A DNA stretch of 6,956 nucleotides from Erysipelotrichaceae bacterium (GCA_024709285.1 JANJWY010000026.1:1-6956), one strand, 5' to 3'; counted from the first letter of the stretch, positions 1 through 6,659 are shown. Notes: generated by a model from the letters alone, not told the origin. Program-made: numbers and translations.

Positions 1-1893
1 GAAGCCGTACGGAAACGTCCGGGAATGTACATCGGTTCGACCGATGCACGCGGCCTTCATCATTTGGTGTGGGAAATATTGGATAATGCCATCGATGAAG
101 CGCTCAACGGTTTTGGTAAAAAAATCGTCGTCGCCATCGAAAAGGATGACGTCATCCGTATTGAAGATGAGGGAAGAGGTATGCCCACAGGCATGCATGA
201 ATCCGGGGTCAACACGCTTGATGTGATTTTTCGCGTACTTCATGCCGGCGGGAAATTTACTTCTCAAGGCGGTTATAAAACAGCCGGCGGATTGCATGGG
301 GTTGGTGCTTCGGTCGTCAATGCCTTGTCGGAATGGTTGGAAGTCACGGTGAGCAATCACGGAAAAATCGTTTCAAAGCGATTTGAAAAGGGCGGAAGCA
401 AACTGTATCCGCTCAAAGAAATCGGAAAGACAAACAAAACCGGAAGCATCGTGCGGTTTAAACCGGATAAGAAAGTGTTTCCTTCCACTGAACTTCACTT
501 GGACTGGATCATTGAGCGATGCCGGGAGAGTGCTTTTTTACTGAATGGAATCACGTTTGTCGTCATCGATGAACGGACCAATAAAACAGAAACCTTTATG
601 TATCAGAAGGGTCTGTTGGCTTTTATGCAGTATATCAATGAAGACCGGGTGACAATGAACAAACCGATCATCATTGAGGGTCGGGTGAATGAAATTGATG
701 TTGCCTGTGCGATCCAGTTTACGGATTCATACTCGGAAGAGACCTATTCTTTTGTCAATCTGGTTCGGACCAAAGATGGCGGAGCACATGAAGTCGGGTT
801 TAAAACGGCGTTGACCAAGGCGGTCAATGAGTTTGCAAGAAAGAACAATCTTTTAAAAGAGAAGGATAAGAATTTTGAAGGTGCGGACATCCGTGAAGGA
901 TGTACTTCCATTATTTCTGTGGGTATACCTGAGAATCTTTTACAGTTTGAAGGTCAGACCAAGGGGAAACTGGGGACCGTAGAAGCGAAAACGGCGGTCG
1001 AAAGTCTTCTCAATGAGAAGTTATCTTATTACTTTGAGGAGAACCGGGAATTTGCTTTGGACCTGGTACGGAAAATTCAACGGGCATATCTGGCGCGTGA
1101 AGCAGCACGTAAGGCCCGGGAAGAAGCACGCAAGGGTAAAAAGAACGGAAAGAGCGAACGTCTTCTGTCAGGCAAACTGGCAGCAGCTCAAAGTAAAGAT
1201 TCCAAAAAGAACGAACTGTTTCTGGTCGAAGGCGATTCGGCCGGCGGCAGTGCCAAACAGGGCCGTGACTCAAAGTTTCAGGCGATTTTGCCCTTGCGCG
1301 GGAAAGTGCTGAATACCGAGAAAGCCAGTATCGGTGATATTGAGAAAAATGAAGAGCTGAATACGATCATTCATGCGTTGGGAGCCGGTGTAGGCAATGA
1401 TTTTGAAGTACGTGACTGTAATTATGACAAAGTCATCATCATGACCGATGCGGATACCGACGGAGCGCATATCCAAGTGCTTCTTTTAACCTTTTTCTAT
1501 CGATATATGAGAGAACTGATCGATGTTGGGAAAGTATACATTGCTTTGCCTCCGTTATATAAACTGACCAAGGGAAAACAAGTGACCTACGCTTATGACG
1601 ATGATGATCTTCGTATCAAACGCGGACAGTTAGGTAAGTGTGAATTACAGCGTTACAAGGGGTTGGGCGAAATGAATGCCGATCAATTGTGGGAAACGAC
1701 GATGAATCCCAAGACACGCACACTGATTCAAATCGGCATCGATGATGCCTTGATGGCCAATAAGAAGGTCAGTATTTTGATGGGCGATAAAGCCAATCTT
1801 CGCCGTGACTGGATTGAAGAGCATGTGGCTTTTACCATGGAAGAACAATTAGCGAAGGAGGGCGGATATGGCGGACGATCAATCAACGATTAA
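1..1893 (+). CDS. parE: DNA topoisomerase IV subunit B (ParE), 5'-truncated by the window edge
   Basis: This is the ATPase subunit of topoisomerase IV, which with ParC decatenates replicated chromosomes and relaxes supercoils in the cytoplasm. The frame is open from base 1 and begins E-A-V-R-K-R-P-G before the first Met at 25. That is a conserved pre-ATPase stretch, so the true start lies roughly 20 codons upstream. 630 codons are visible. In fragment numbering the GHKL ATPase shows the N-box EILDN (Mg/ATP Asn29), DEGRGMP (Asp56) and the GLHGVG lid motif at nt 289-306, with the QTK loop lysine at codon 321. The Toprim domain has LVEGDSAGGSAKQGRD (catalytic Glu410) and TDADTDGAH (Asp483/485/487). 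RYKGLGEMNADQLW is the C-terminal motif. ParE rather than GyrB is favoured by the Toprim context (ILPLRGKVLNTEKA, then HIQVLLLTFF; GyrB usually has HIRTLLLTFF) and by the ParC partner next door. No key residue is missing. Confidence 0.95.
   Translation, partial: EAVRKRPGMYIGSTDARGLHHLVWEILDNAIDEALNGFGKKIVVAIEKDDVIRIEDEGRGMPTGMHESGVNTLDVIFRVLHAGGKFTSQGGYKTAGGLHGVGASVVNALSEWLEVTVSNHGKIVSKRFEKGGSKLYPLKEIGKTNKTGSIVRFKPDKKVFPSTELHLDWIIERCRESAFLLNGITFVVIDERTNKTETFMYQKGLLAFMQYINEDRVTMNKPIIIEGRVNEIDVACAIQFTDSYSEETYSFVNLVRTKDGGAHEVGFKTALTKAVNEFARKNNLLKEKDKNFEGADIREGCTSIISVGIPENLLQFEGQTKGKLGTVEAKTAVESLLNEKLSYYFEENREFALDLVRKIQRAYLAREAARKAREEARKGKKNGKSERLLSGKLAAAQSKDSKKNELFLVEGDSAGGSAKQGRDSKFQAILPLRGKVLNTEKASIGDIEKNEELNTIIHALGAGVGNDFEVRDCNYDKVIIMTDADTDGAHIQVLLLTFFYRYMRELIDVGKVYIALPPLYKLTKGKQVTYAYDDDDLRIKRGQLGKCELQRYKGLGEMNADQLWETTMNPKTRTLIQIGIDDALMANKKVSILMGDKANLRRDWIEEHVAFTMEEQLAKEGGYGGRSIND
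1855..1861 (+). promoter_or_regulatory. Shine-Dalgarno site of parC, inside the parE 3' end
   Basis: AAGGAGG lies 6 nt before the ATG at 1868 and is a full anti-16S match. It fixes the parC start even though that start lies 26 bp upstream of the parE stop, so the overlap is real and not a mis-called start. The site also encodes parE residues near its C-terminus. Confidence 0.85.
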
Positions 1894-4342
1894 AATGCTG
1901 GCATTGGAAGATGTGATGGAAGACCGCTTCGGACGCTATTCCAAATACATCATCCAAGACCGGGCTCTGCCGGATGCCCGTGATGGCTGTAAACCTGTTC
2001 AGCGACGCATCCTATATGCAATGTACAGCGATGGCAATACCCCGGATAAGCCCTATCGCAAGTCTGCAAAGACCGTAGGTCTTGTTATTGGTAATTATCA
2101 CCCTCATGGTGATTCGAGTGTCTACGAAGCCATGGTGCGCTTGTCGCAGCCCTGGAAAATGAATATTCCTTTGGTTGATATGCAAGGGAACAACGGGTCG
2201 ATCGATGATGATCCGGCAGCTGCCATGCGTTATACCGAAGCTCGGCTTTCGGCTTTTGCACAAAATCTGCTTACGGACATCGATGAGCAGACTGTACCAT
2301 TTACCTTAAACTTTGATGATACGACCGAAGAGCCGACAGTTTTGCCAGCCGGATATCCCCAACTGCTTGTCAACGGGGCTACCGGGATTTCGGCAGGGTA
2401 TGCCACCAACATCCCCCCGCACAATTTAGGTGAAATCATCGATGCGACAATCTATCGGATGAATGCACCGTTTTGCAGTTTGGAAGAAATCATGGAGATT
2501 TGTCAGGGTCCGGATTTTCCGACTGGCGCGATCGTTCAGGGGGAAGAGGGCATCCGGGATTATTTTGCGACCGGCAAAGGGAAGGTCATCATCCGCAGCA
2601 AACTTGAGGTCAAGGAAACCAAAACGATCAAGCAGATCATCATAACCGAGATTCCGTATGAAGTCGTAAAGGCGAACATGGTGCGAAAACTGGATGATAT
2701 CCGTTTGAATAAAACGGTGGACGGAATACTTGATGTCCGTGATGAATCCGACCGAAACGGATTAAGAATCGTCATTGATTTACGAAAAGAATCCGATGAT
2801 AATCTGATTACCAATATCATATATAAAAGTACGGATTTACAAGTGGCTTACAATATCAATATGGTGGCAATCGTACATCAGCGCCCGGTCCAATTGGGGA
2901 TTTTCGGATTACTGGACGCATATATAGCCCATCGTAAAGATGTTGTTTTAAAGCGCAGTCAATATCGTTATAACAAAATGGAAGAGCGTCTGCATATATT
3001 GGAAGGGTTGATCAAAGCCGTTTCGATACTCGATGAAATCATTGCGATCATCCGTTCCTCAAAGGATAAAGGCGATGCCAAAACCCGCTTATGTAATGCG
3101 TTTGATTTCAGTGATGCCCAATCCGAGGCTATTGTTACTTTGCGGTTATACCGACTGACCAATACCGATATCTTCGCATTGAAGGAAGAATTCGCACTGT
3201 TGATCAATCAAATGGAATATCTGAAAACAATCATCGATCAGCCCGAAATGCTTCGCAGTGTCATCGTCAAAGAACTGCGGGAAATCAAAGAAAAATTTGC
3301 TGTACCACGGCGCAGTGTGATTGAAAAGGAAGTATCGGAAATCGTCATTGATAAATTAAGCATGATCACCAATGAAAGAGTCGTCATCTCAGTTTCCCGT
3401 GACGGTTATCTCAAACGGGTGTCCATGCGTTCGAAAACAGCGTCTGAAGGGCTGACCGGTTTAAAAGAAGGGGACAAACTGATCGGGACGCTGGAATGCG
3501 ATACCTTGGACACACTGATACTGATCACCCGGAAGGGTAACTATGCTTATCTGCCGGTATATCAAATCGAGGAAGCCAAATTTAAGGAAATCGGTGCACA
3601 TTTAAATCAGTGGGTCAAGGGAGAGAATGAAGACAAGATCGTCGGAGCGATGCTGTTTAAGGACTTTCATACGTATCAATGGATCGTAACGGTCACCAAT
3701 GACGGATTTATCAAAAAGACGCCGGCAGAAGACTGGGTACTGGTTCGAAACAGCAAAGTATCGACAGCCATGAGTCTGAATCATAAATCCGAAATCGTAG
3801 CGGCATTTCTGATCGGAGAATCTGACGATGTGCTGATCATCAGTGAGGGCGGTTATCTGGCGAGATACGGACAAGGTCAGATTCCATCGGTTCAATGCAA
3901 ATCCAAGGGTGTCAAAGCGTTGAATCTGGCATCGGCTGATTCGATTGCCTATGCCTGCAGACTCTCCAAGGATGCGGATTATGTATCGATCATCAGTGAA
4001 AAAGGATTAAGCAAACGCATTCGGGCAACCGAAATCACAAAAACCAATCGTCCGGTCAAAGGTGAACTGGTAGCAAAAAAAGTAAAATCAAATCCGCAGA
4101 AAGCCCTGTATGTTTTGAGCGGTTCTGTCTATGATTCATTTGAACTTTTAAACGGATCACTGAAATCAATCTTGTTTAAAGATGTGCCGATCATGGCGAA
4201 GGACGCGACTTACAGCAGTGCACTGACGATCAGCGGCGGATTTTCACTGATTAAAGGCATAGAAGCAGCGCCGATCATCGACATCCCGATACGGGTTGAA
4301 AGCTCACATCTAGAGATGATGGCACTGGATTTAGAAGAATAA
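1868..4342 (+). CDS. parC: DNA topoisomerase IV subunit A (ParC)
   Basis: This is the DNA cleavage-religation subunit of topoisomerase IV, partner of ParE. It has 824 residues, the usual size for a Gram-positive ParC. The winged-helix domain carries the catalytic pair Arg121-Tyr122 in AMRYTEARL. The quinolone-determining stretch HPHGDSSVYEAMV has Ser83 and Glu87 (equivalent to Ser80/Glu84 of staphylococcal ParC), the unmutated drug-sensitive residues. GPDFPTGA (214-221) is the tower-domain motif, and LRLYRLTNTD (425-434) is typical of ParC. The C-terminal part from about 503 shows repeated pinwheel-blade signatures (VVISVSRDGYLKR, LILITRKGNYAYL, WIVTVTNDGFIKK, VLIISEGGYLARY, VSIISEKGLSKRI). 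The glycine/arginine-rich GyrA box is absent: the first blade has KTASEGLTGLKEG there. This separates it from GyrA. The start is set by the SD at 1855. Translation is probably coupled to parE. Its last 43 codons are overlapped by an opposing open frame. Confidence 0.96.
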   Translation: MADDQSTIKMLALEDVMEDRFGRYSKYIIQDRALPDARDGCKPVQRRILYAMYSDGNTPDKPYRKSAKTVGLVIGNYHPHGDSSVYEAMVRLSQPWKMNIPLVDMQGNNGSIDDDPAAAMRYTEARLSAFAQNLLTDIDEQTVPFTLNFDDTTEEPTVLPAGYPQLLVNGATGISAGYATNIPPHNLGEIIDATIYRMNAPFCSLEEIMEICQGPDFPTGAIVQGEEGIRDYFATGKGKVIIRSKLEVKETKTIKQIIITEIPYEVVKANMVRKLDDIRLNKTVDGILDVRDESDRNGLRIVIDLRKESDDNLITNIIYKSTDLQVAYNINMVAIVHQRPVQLGIFGLLDAYIAHRKDVVLKRSQYRYNKMEERLHILEGLIKAVSILDEIIAIIRSSKDKGDAKTRLCNAFDFSDAQSEAIVTLRLYRLTNTDIFALKEEFALLINQMEYLKTIIDQPEMLRSVIVKELREIKEKFAVPRRSVIEKEVSEIVIDKLSMITNERVVISVSRDGYLKRVSMRSKTASEGLTGLKEGDKLIGTLECDTLDTLILITRKGNYAYLPVYQIEEAKFKEIGAHLNQWVKGENEDKIVGAMLFKDFHTYQWIVTVTNDGFIKKTPAEDWVLVRNSKVSTAMSLNHKSEIVAAFLIGESDDVLIISEGGYLARYGQGQIPSVQCKSKGVKALNLASADSIAYACRLSKDADYVSIISEKGLSKRIRATEITKTNRPVKGELVAKKVKSNPQKALYVLSGSVYDSFELLNGSLKSILFKDVPIMAKDATYSSALTISGGFSLIKGIEAAPIIDIPIRVESSHLEMMALDLEE

Positions 4343-4995
4343 AAAATGACCTTCTCGCGAAGGTCGTTTTCTTGTCTGATGATGTCAATGATTTCATTTA
4401 AATGGGATACCTGGCGGTAACTGTATTTGAATAATCGTTCACTGATGGGTAAGGAATTTTGATAGAAAACGCTGCGCATGTATGCCAAATGAGCTGCATA
4501 GCATCCGTTACGTGAGTCATCGATCACTAATGTATGGCCCGGTTTGATATCACTGAGTTTTGCGGCTTTGAAATAAACGTTGGGATCGGGCTTGCCATTG
4601 AGAACTTCGTTTGAACAAACCAATACCCCGATATTATAATCTCGGATAATGGATTCGATTTTTGGTAAGATGACTTTTCGGCTGTTATCACTGACAATAG
4701 CAATCTTTATGTGATTATCCTTCAGATAATCAAGTAGTTCAAATATCATTTCGTTGATATATACAGGCAGCATTCTGTGTTTTGCGATCACTTCACGTTC
4801 GATCTGAGCCAATCTGGGATATTGATAGAAGACTTTTTGATGATGGTCGACACCTGCACTTAGAATGTTCTCAAAGAAACCTTCAGGTATGTCTATTTCG
4901 TGTTGTTTAGCCGTGGTTTGCCAACATTCAACCAAAGACCGGTTAAAATCCAGCAAAATGCCTTCGGCATTCAGTATACAGAGTTGTATGTTCAT
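4210..4995 (-). CDS. HAD-superfamily (subfamily IA) hydrolase-like protein with degenerate motif I; stop codon lies beyond the terminator
   Basis: This is a cytoplasmic HAD-fold protein of 261 codons if read to the TAA at 4210-4212. HAD features from the chosen start are: strand 1 plus motif I CILNAEGILLDF (residues 6-17), a helical cap region (about 18-90), motif II IAIVSDNS (Ser102), motif III GKPDPNVYFKAAK (Lys135) and motif IV LVIDDSRNG (Asp159/160). Motif I is abnormal: the nucleophile Asp is Asn9 and the acid/base Asp is Glu11. Classical phosphoaspartate chemistry should therefore be lost or badly impaired. The recognisable domain ends near residue 206 (LNEIIDII). After that the frame reads through the terminator hairpin (residues 211-216) and into parC antisense, so residues beyond about 217 are probably rarely or never made. 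The start at 4995 is preferred over an in-frame Met at 5040 because AAGGTGA sits just upstream and the upstream Met overlaps the likely promoter. No substrate can be assigned. A decaying gene is a possible alternative. Confidence 0.75.
   Translation of the reverse strand: MNIQLCILNAEGILLDFNRSLVECWQTTAKQHEIDIPEGFFENILSAGVDHHQKVFYQYPRLAQIEREVIAKHRMLPVYINEMIFELLDYLKDNHIKIAIVSDNSRKVILPKIESIIRDYNIGVLVCSNEVLNGKPDPNVYFKAAKLSDIKPGHTLVIDDSRNGCYAAHLAYMRSVFYQNSLPISERLFKYSYRQVSHLNEIIDIIRQENDLREKVIFYSSKSSAIISRCELSTRIGMSMIGAASMPLISENPPLIVSALL
4341..4372. terminator. Bidirectional intrinsic terminator between convergent parC and the HAD gene
   Basis: A 7-bp perfect stem, GACCTTC (4348-4354) with GAAGGTC (4359-4365), closes a TCGC tetraloop. 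The stem can extend outward through a T·G wobble and four A-T pairs. Rightward, it is followed by GTTTTCTT and lies 5 bp after the parC stop. Leftward, it is followed by A and then six T (complement of 4341-4346), the stronger U-tract of the two. It should therefore end both parC and the leftward HAD transcript. For the leftward gene it lies inside the open reading frame, before any stop codon. Confidence 0.8.
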
Positions 4996-4999
4996 AATT

Positions 5000-5006
5000 T
5001 CACCTT
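5000..5006 (-). promoter_or_regulatory. Shine-Dalgarno site of the leftward HAD gene
   Basis: On the minus strand AAGGTGA lies 4 nt before the ATG at 4995-4993. It decides the start codon: the alternative in-frame ATG at 5040-5038 has no purine-rich site at a comparable distance. Confidence 0.6.
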
Positions 5007-5016
5007 GAATATAAAT

Positions 5017-5044
5017 ATCATATTTACGGATGGTTTGCATGCAA
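5017..5044 (-). promoter_or_regulatory. Candidate sigma-A-type promoter of the leftward HAD gene
   Basis: On the minus strand a -10 box TATGAT (5022-5017, 5/6 to consensus) is preceded by 16 bp and a weak -35 TTGCAT (5044-5039, 3/6). Initiation would fall near 5010, giving a leader of about 15 nt that just contains the SD. The -35 overlaps a 10-bp palindrome. The AT-rich surroundings offer other weak -10 matches, so the call is tentative. Confidence 0.4.
5035..5044. repeat. 10-bp perfect palindrome between the divergent genes
   Basis: TTGCATGCAA is a perfect inverted repeat. TGCA occurs three times in this neighbourhood (5036, 5040 and 5047). The palindrome coincides with the candidate -35 of the HAD gene and lies about 12 bp upstream of the candidate -35 of yqeG. 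It could be an operator half-site cluster. A palindrome this short can also arise by chance in AT-rich DNA. Confidence 0.4.
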
Positions 5045-5056
5045 TATGCAATACTT

Positions 5057-5087
5057 TTAACAGAATGTCAGAAGATTTTGTTATAAT
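5057..5087 (+). promoter_or_regulatory. Extended -10 sigma-A promoter of the yqeG operon
   Basis: A consensus TATAAT (5082-5087) carries the TGn extension (TG at 5079-5080). The best upstream -35 match is TTAACA (5057-5062, 5/6 to TTGACA) at a long 19-bp spacing, which an extended -10 can tolerate. Initiation is expected around 5094, leaving only about 11 nt before the yqeG ATG. No -10/-35 pair was noticed upstream of yqeH or yhbY, so the whole operon probably depends on this promoter. Confidence 0.75.
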
Positions 5088-5093
5088 ATACAC

Positions 5094-5101
5094 GGAGGAA
5101 G
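5094..5101 (+). promoter_or_regulatory. Shine-Dalgarno site of yqeG
   Basis: GGAGGAAG lies 3 nt upstream of the ATG at 5105, with the GGAGG core ending 6 nt before it. It is probably the first thing in the mRNA, since the predicted initiation point falls at about the same base. This supports the Met at 5105 as the yqeG start. Confidence 0.7.
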
Positions 5102-5104
5102 TCC

Positions 5105-5605
5105 ATGATTAAAAAAATCCGTCCCGACCTTGTTGTATCAGCTATCGAATTGATTGACTTAGGGCAGCTGAAGCTATCCGGCATCCGCGCTTTGATCATT
5201 GATATTGACAATACACTGACTCCGCATCATAAAGATGTAATCAGTGAAGATAAACTTATGTGGCTGCAAGAAGCTGCTGCATCAGGTTTTTTTGTTTTGT
5301 TGCTTTCAAACAATCGCAAAAGCCGGATGAAATCAATTACTTCGGTTTACGGTTTTAAAGGTTATGGATTTGCCTGCAAACCGTTTTCGCCTTATTATAA
5401 AAAATTACTAAGCGATACCGGTCTTAAAAGCAGTGAAGTTTGTTGTATCGGCGATCAGCTGCTGACCGATGTTTTAGGAGCAAAAATCAACGGAATGGCA
5501 TCGATCTATGTCGAGCCGATTTCACCTCGTGACATTATATTTTCCCGCTTCAGCCGTTGGCTGGAAAAGCGGTTGATGGTTAAGAAAGGGCATATCAATG
5601 ACTGA
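5105..5605 (+). CDS. yqeG: YqeG family HAD-IIIA phosphatase
   Basis: This is a small cap-less HAD phosphatase of 166 residues, close to the roughly 170 usual for the family. All four HAD motifs are intact: LIIDIDNTLTP with nucleophile Asp33 and acid/base Asp35, motif II LLLSNN (Ser68), Lys92 in CKPFSP, and motif IV CIGDQLLTDVLGA (Asp117, Asp122). The family is related to the yeast Gep4-type phosphatidylglycerophosphate phosphatases, so a role in making phosphatidylglycerol is a reasonable inference. Bacterial members are nevertheless usually annotated only as YqeG. The C-terminus has a basic, amphipathic-looking segment (SRFSRWLEKRLMVKK) that could touch membrane. It is the first gene of the operon and overlaps yqeH by 8 bp. 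This intact motif set contrasts with the divergent HAD gene, which has lost motif I. Confidence 0.92.
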   Translation: MIKKIRPDLVVSAIELIDLGQLKLSGIRALIIDIDNTLTPHHKDVISEDKLMWLQEAAASGFFVLLLSNNRKSRMKSITSVYGFKGYGFACKPFSPYYKKLLSDTGLKSSEVCCIGDQLLTDVLGAKINGMASIYVEPISPRDIIFSRFSRWLEKRLMVKKGHIND

Positions 5606-6659
5606 ACATATGCATTATTGTAAAGGTTGCGGTGTATTGCTGCAAACCAGTGATCCCGATAGCAAAGGATATTCGGGGAAAAGCGATGCTGAACTATGCA
5701 AACGCTGCTACCGTTTGACTCATTACGGCGAGTATAAGTTGACTTCCGCCGTGCTGATTGAAACGGAAACGTTACTTAAGAAGCTTTCTTCCATGGATGC
5801 CTTGTTTTTATGGGTCATAGACTTGTTTCACCTTGAGGAAAGTATAATTGACGGTCTGTTCCGTCATCTGCCACAGAAAGATATCATTGTCGTCGCTACC
5901 AAACGGGAACTGTTGCCGGCGACATTGTCCCAACACAAAATTACGGCAATGATCCAGCAGCGCTGCAAATCGTCAAACATTGTCCCTAAGGGTATCGTTG
6001 TTGTAAGTGATTTTGGCAAAGACGGTACTTCTGATGTATTTAAGGCGATTGACATTTTTAGAAACAATCGGGATGTCGTAGTGTTTGGTGTTGCCAATGC
6101 CGGTAAATCAACGTTGATCAATGCCTTGTTTCCCAAGCGTTTACCCATCACGGTCAGTCAGTATCCCGGTACGACGGTCGATTTGATACCGATTGCTGAG
6201 CGGGGATATACGATCTATGATACGCCAGGCATCGAAATGCGGAATCATTTTCTGAATCATCTTTCCGCAGATCAGGTAAAGTTGCTTCAGCCCAAATCGA
6301 TGATCAAGCCGATCGTTTATCAGCTTTCAGGAAAGCAGACTCTGATCATCGGTCAGAGTGCCATGATCCATTTGGATATCAAAGATGAGGTTTCTGCAGT
6401 GTTGTATTTACCTCAAGGGGTCGATGTTCATCGGACGAAAAGTGAAAATGCACAGTCCTATTGGGATAATCACACCGCAGGAAAAGTGCCTTCGGTGTCA
6501 CAGAAGTCTGAACTTGTAACTCAAACCTGGAAGAAGACAGATGAGAAAACGGACATCGTTTTGATGTATATCGGATTTATCAGTATTCTTGGTGATTGTG
6601 TAATCAAAACGCAGGCTATCACACCATGTGAGATATTTGTAAGAAAGGCGGTTATTTAA
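5598..6659 (+). CDS. yqeH: Circularly permuted ribosome-biogenesis GTPase YqeH
   Basis: This 353-residue GTPase belongs to the family that assists assembly of the 30S ribosomal subunit in Bacillus (its relatives include NOA1). The N-terminal zinc ribbon has C8-x2-C11 and C34-x2-C37. The GTPase motifs come in permuted order: G4 at 101-104, G5-like VSDFGKDG at 137-143, P-loop GVANAGKS at 164-171, G2 PGTT at 190-193 and G3 DTPG at 208-211. A conserved C-terminal domain ends in CEIFVRKAVI, matching the family's VFVRRSLI-type end. The G4 motif is TKRE instead of NKxD, so both guanine-contacting side chains are altered, although the P-loop, G2 and G3 are intact. AAAGGG (5585-5590) lies 7 nt upstream of the ATG. 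The gene overlaps yqeG by 8 bp and its stop shares one base with the yhbY start, implying coupled expression with another ribosome-assembly factor. Confidence 0.93.
   Translation: MTEHMHYCKGCGVLLQTSDPDSKGYSGKSDAELCKRCYRLTHYGEYKLTSAVLIETETLLKKLSSMDALFLWVIDLFHLEESIIDGLFRHLPQKDIIVVATKRELLPATLSQHKITAMIQQRCKSSNIVPKGIVVVSDFGKDGTSDVFKAIDIFRNNRDVVVFGVANAGKSTLINALFPKRLPITVSQYPGTTVDLIPIAERGYTIYDTPGIEMRNHFLNHLSADQVKLLQPKSMIKPIVYQLSGKQTLIIGQSAMIHLDIKDEVSAVLYLPQGVDVHRTKSENAQSYWDNHTAGKVPSVSQKSELVTQTWKKTDEKTDIVLMYIGFISILGDCVIKTQAITPCEIFVRKAVI

Noticed and set aside
25..27. ATG at 25 as the true parE start
   Set aside because: The frame is open to base 1 and the preceding residues E-A-V-R-K-R-P-G are conserved in ParE/GyrB just before the M-Y-I-G motif, so the start is outside the window.
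1013..1312. Rightward 99-codon frame within parE
   Set aside because: Out of frame inside the strongly conserved ParE Toprim region, with a basic, low-information composition; a shadow frame.
1..4342. gyrB-gyrA instead of parE-parC
   Set aside because: The Toprim region reads LNTEKA and HIQVLLLTFF as in ParE, and the A subunit lacks the Gly/Arg-rich GyrA box and has the ParC-type LRLYRLTNTD segment. Phylogeny would settle it, but the signals agree.
4391..4410. A frameshift near the HAD 3' end that would supply a normal stop (TAA at 4400-4398 or TGA at 4396-4394 in the other frames)
   Set aside because: The current frame still encodes the domain-closing LNEIIDII pattern after these positions, so the frame appears intact up to residue 206. 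A one-base error cannot be excluded from sequence alone.
4996..5040. In-frame upstream ATG (5040) as the HAD gene start
   Set aside because: It overlaps the likely promoter, lacks an SD, and adds 15 residues before the beta-strand that normally opens a HAD protein; the ATG at 4995 has AAGGTGA upstream.
4900..5112. Rightward 70-codon open frame antisense to the HAD 5' end
   Set aside because: No recognisable motif or SD; it runs across the divergent promoters and overlaps the yqeG start. It is a shadow of the HAD gene.
5864..6151. Leftward 95-codon frame within yqeH
   Set aside because: Antisense to the conserved GTPase motifs, with no SD or promoter seen; a shadow frame.
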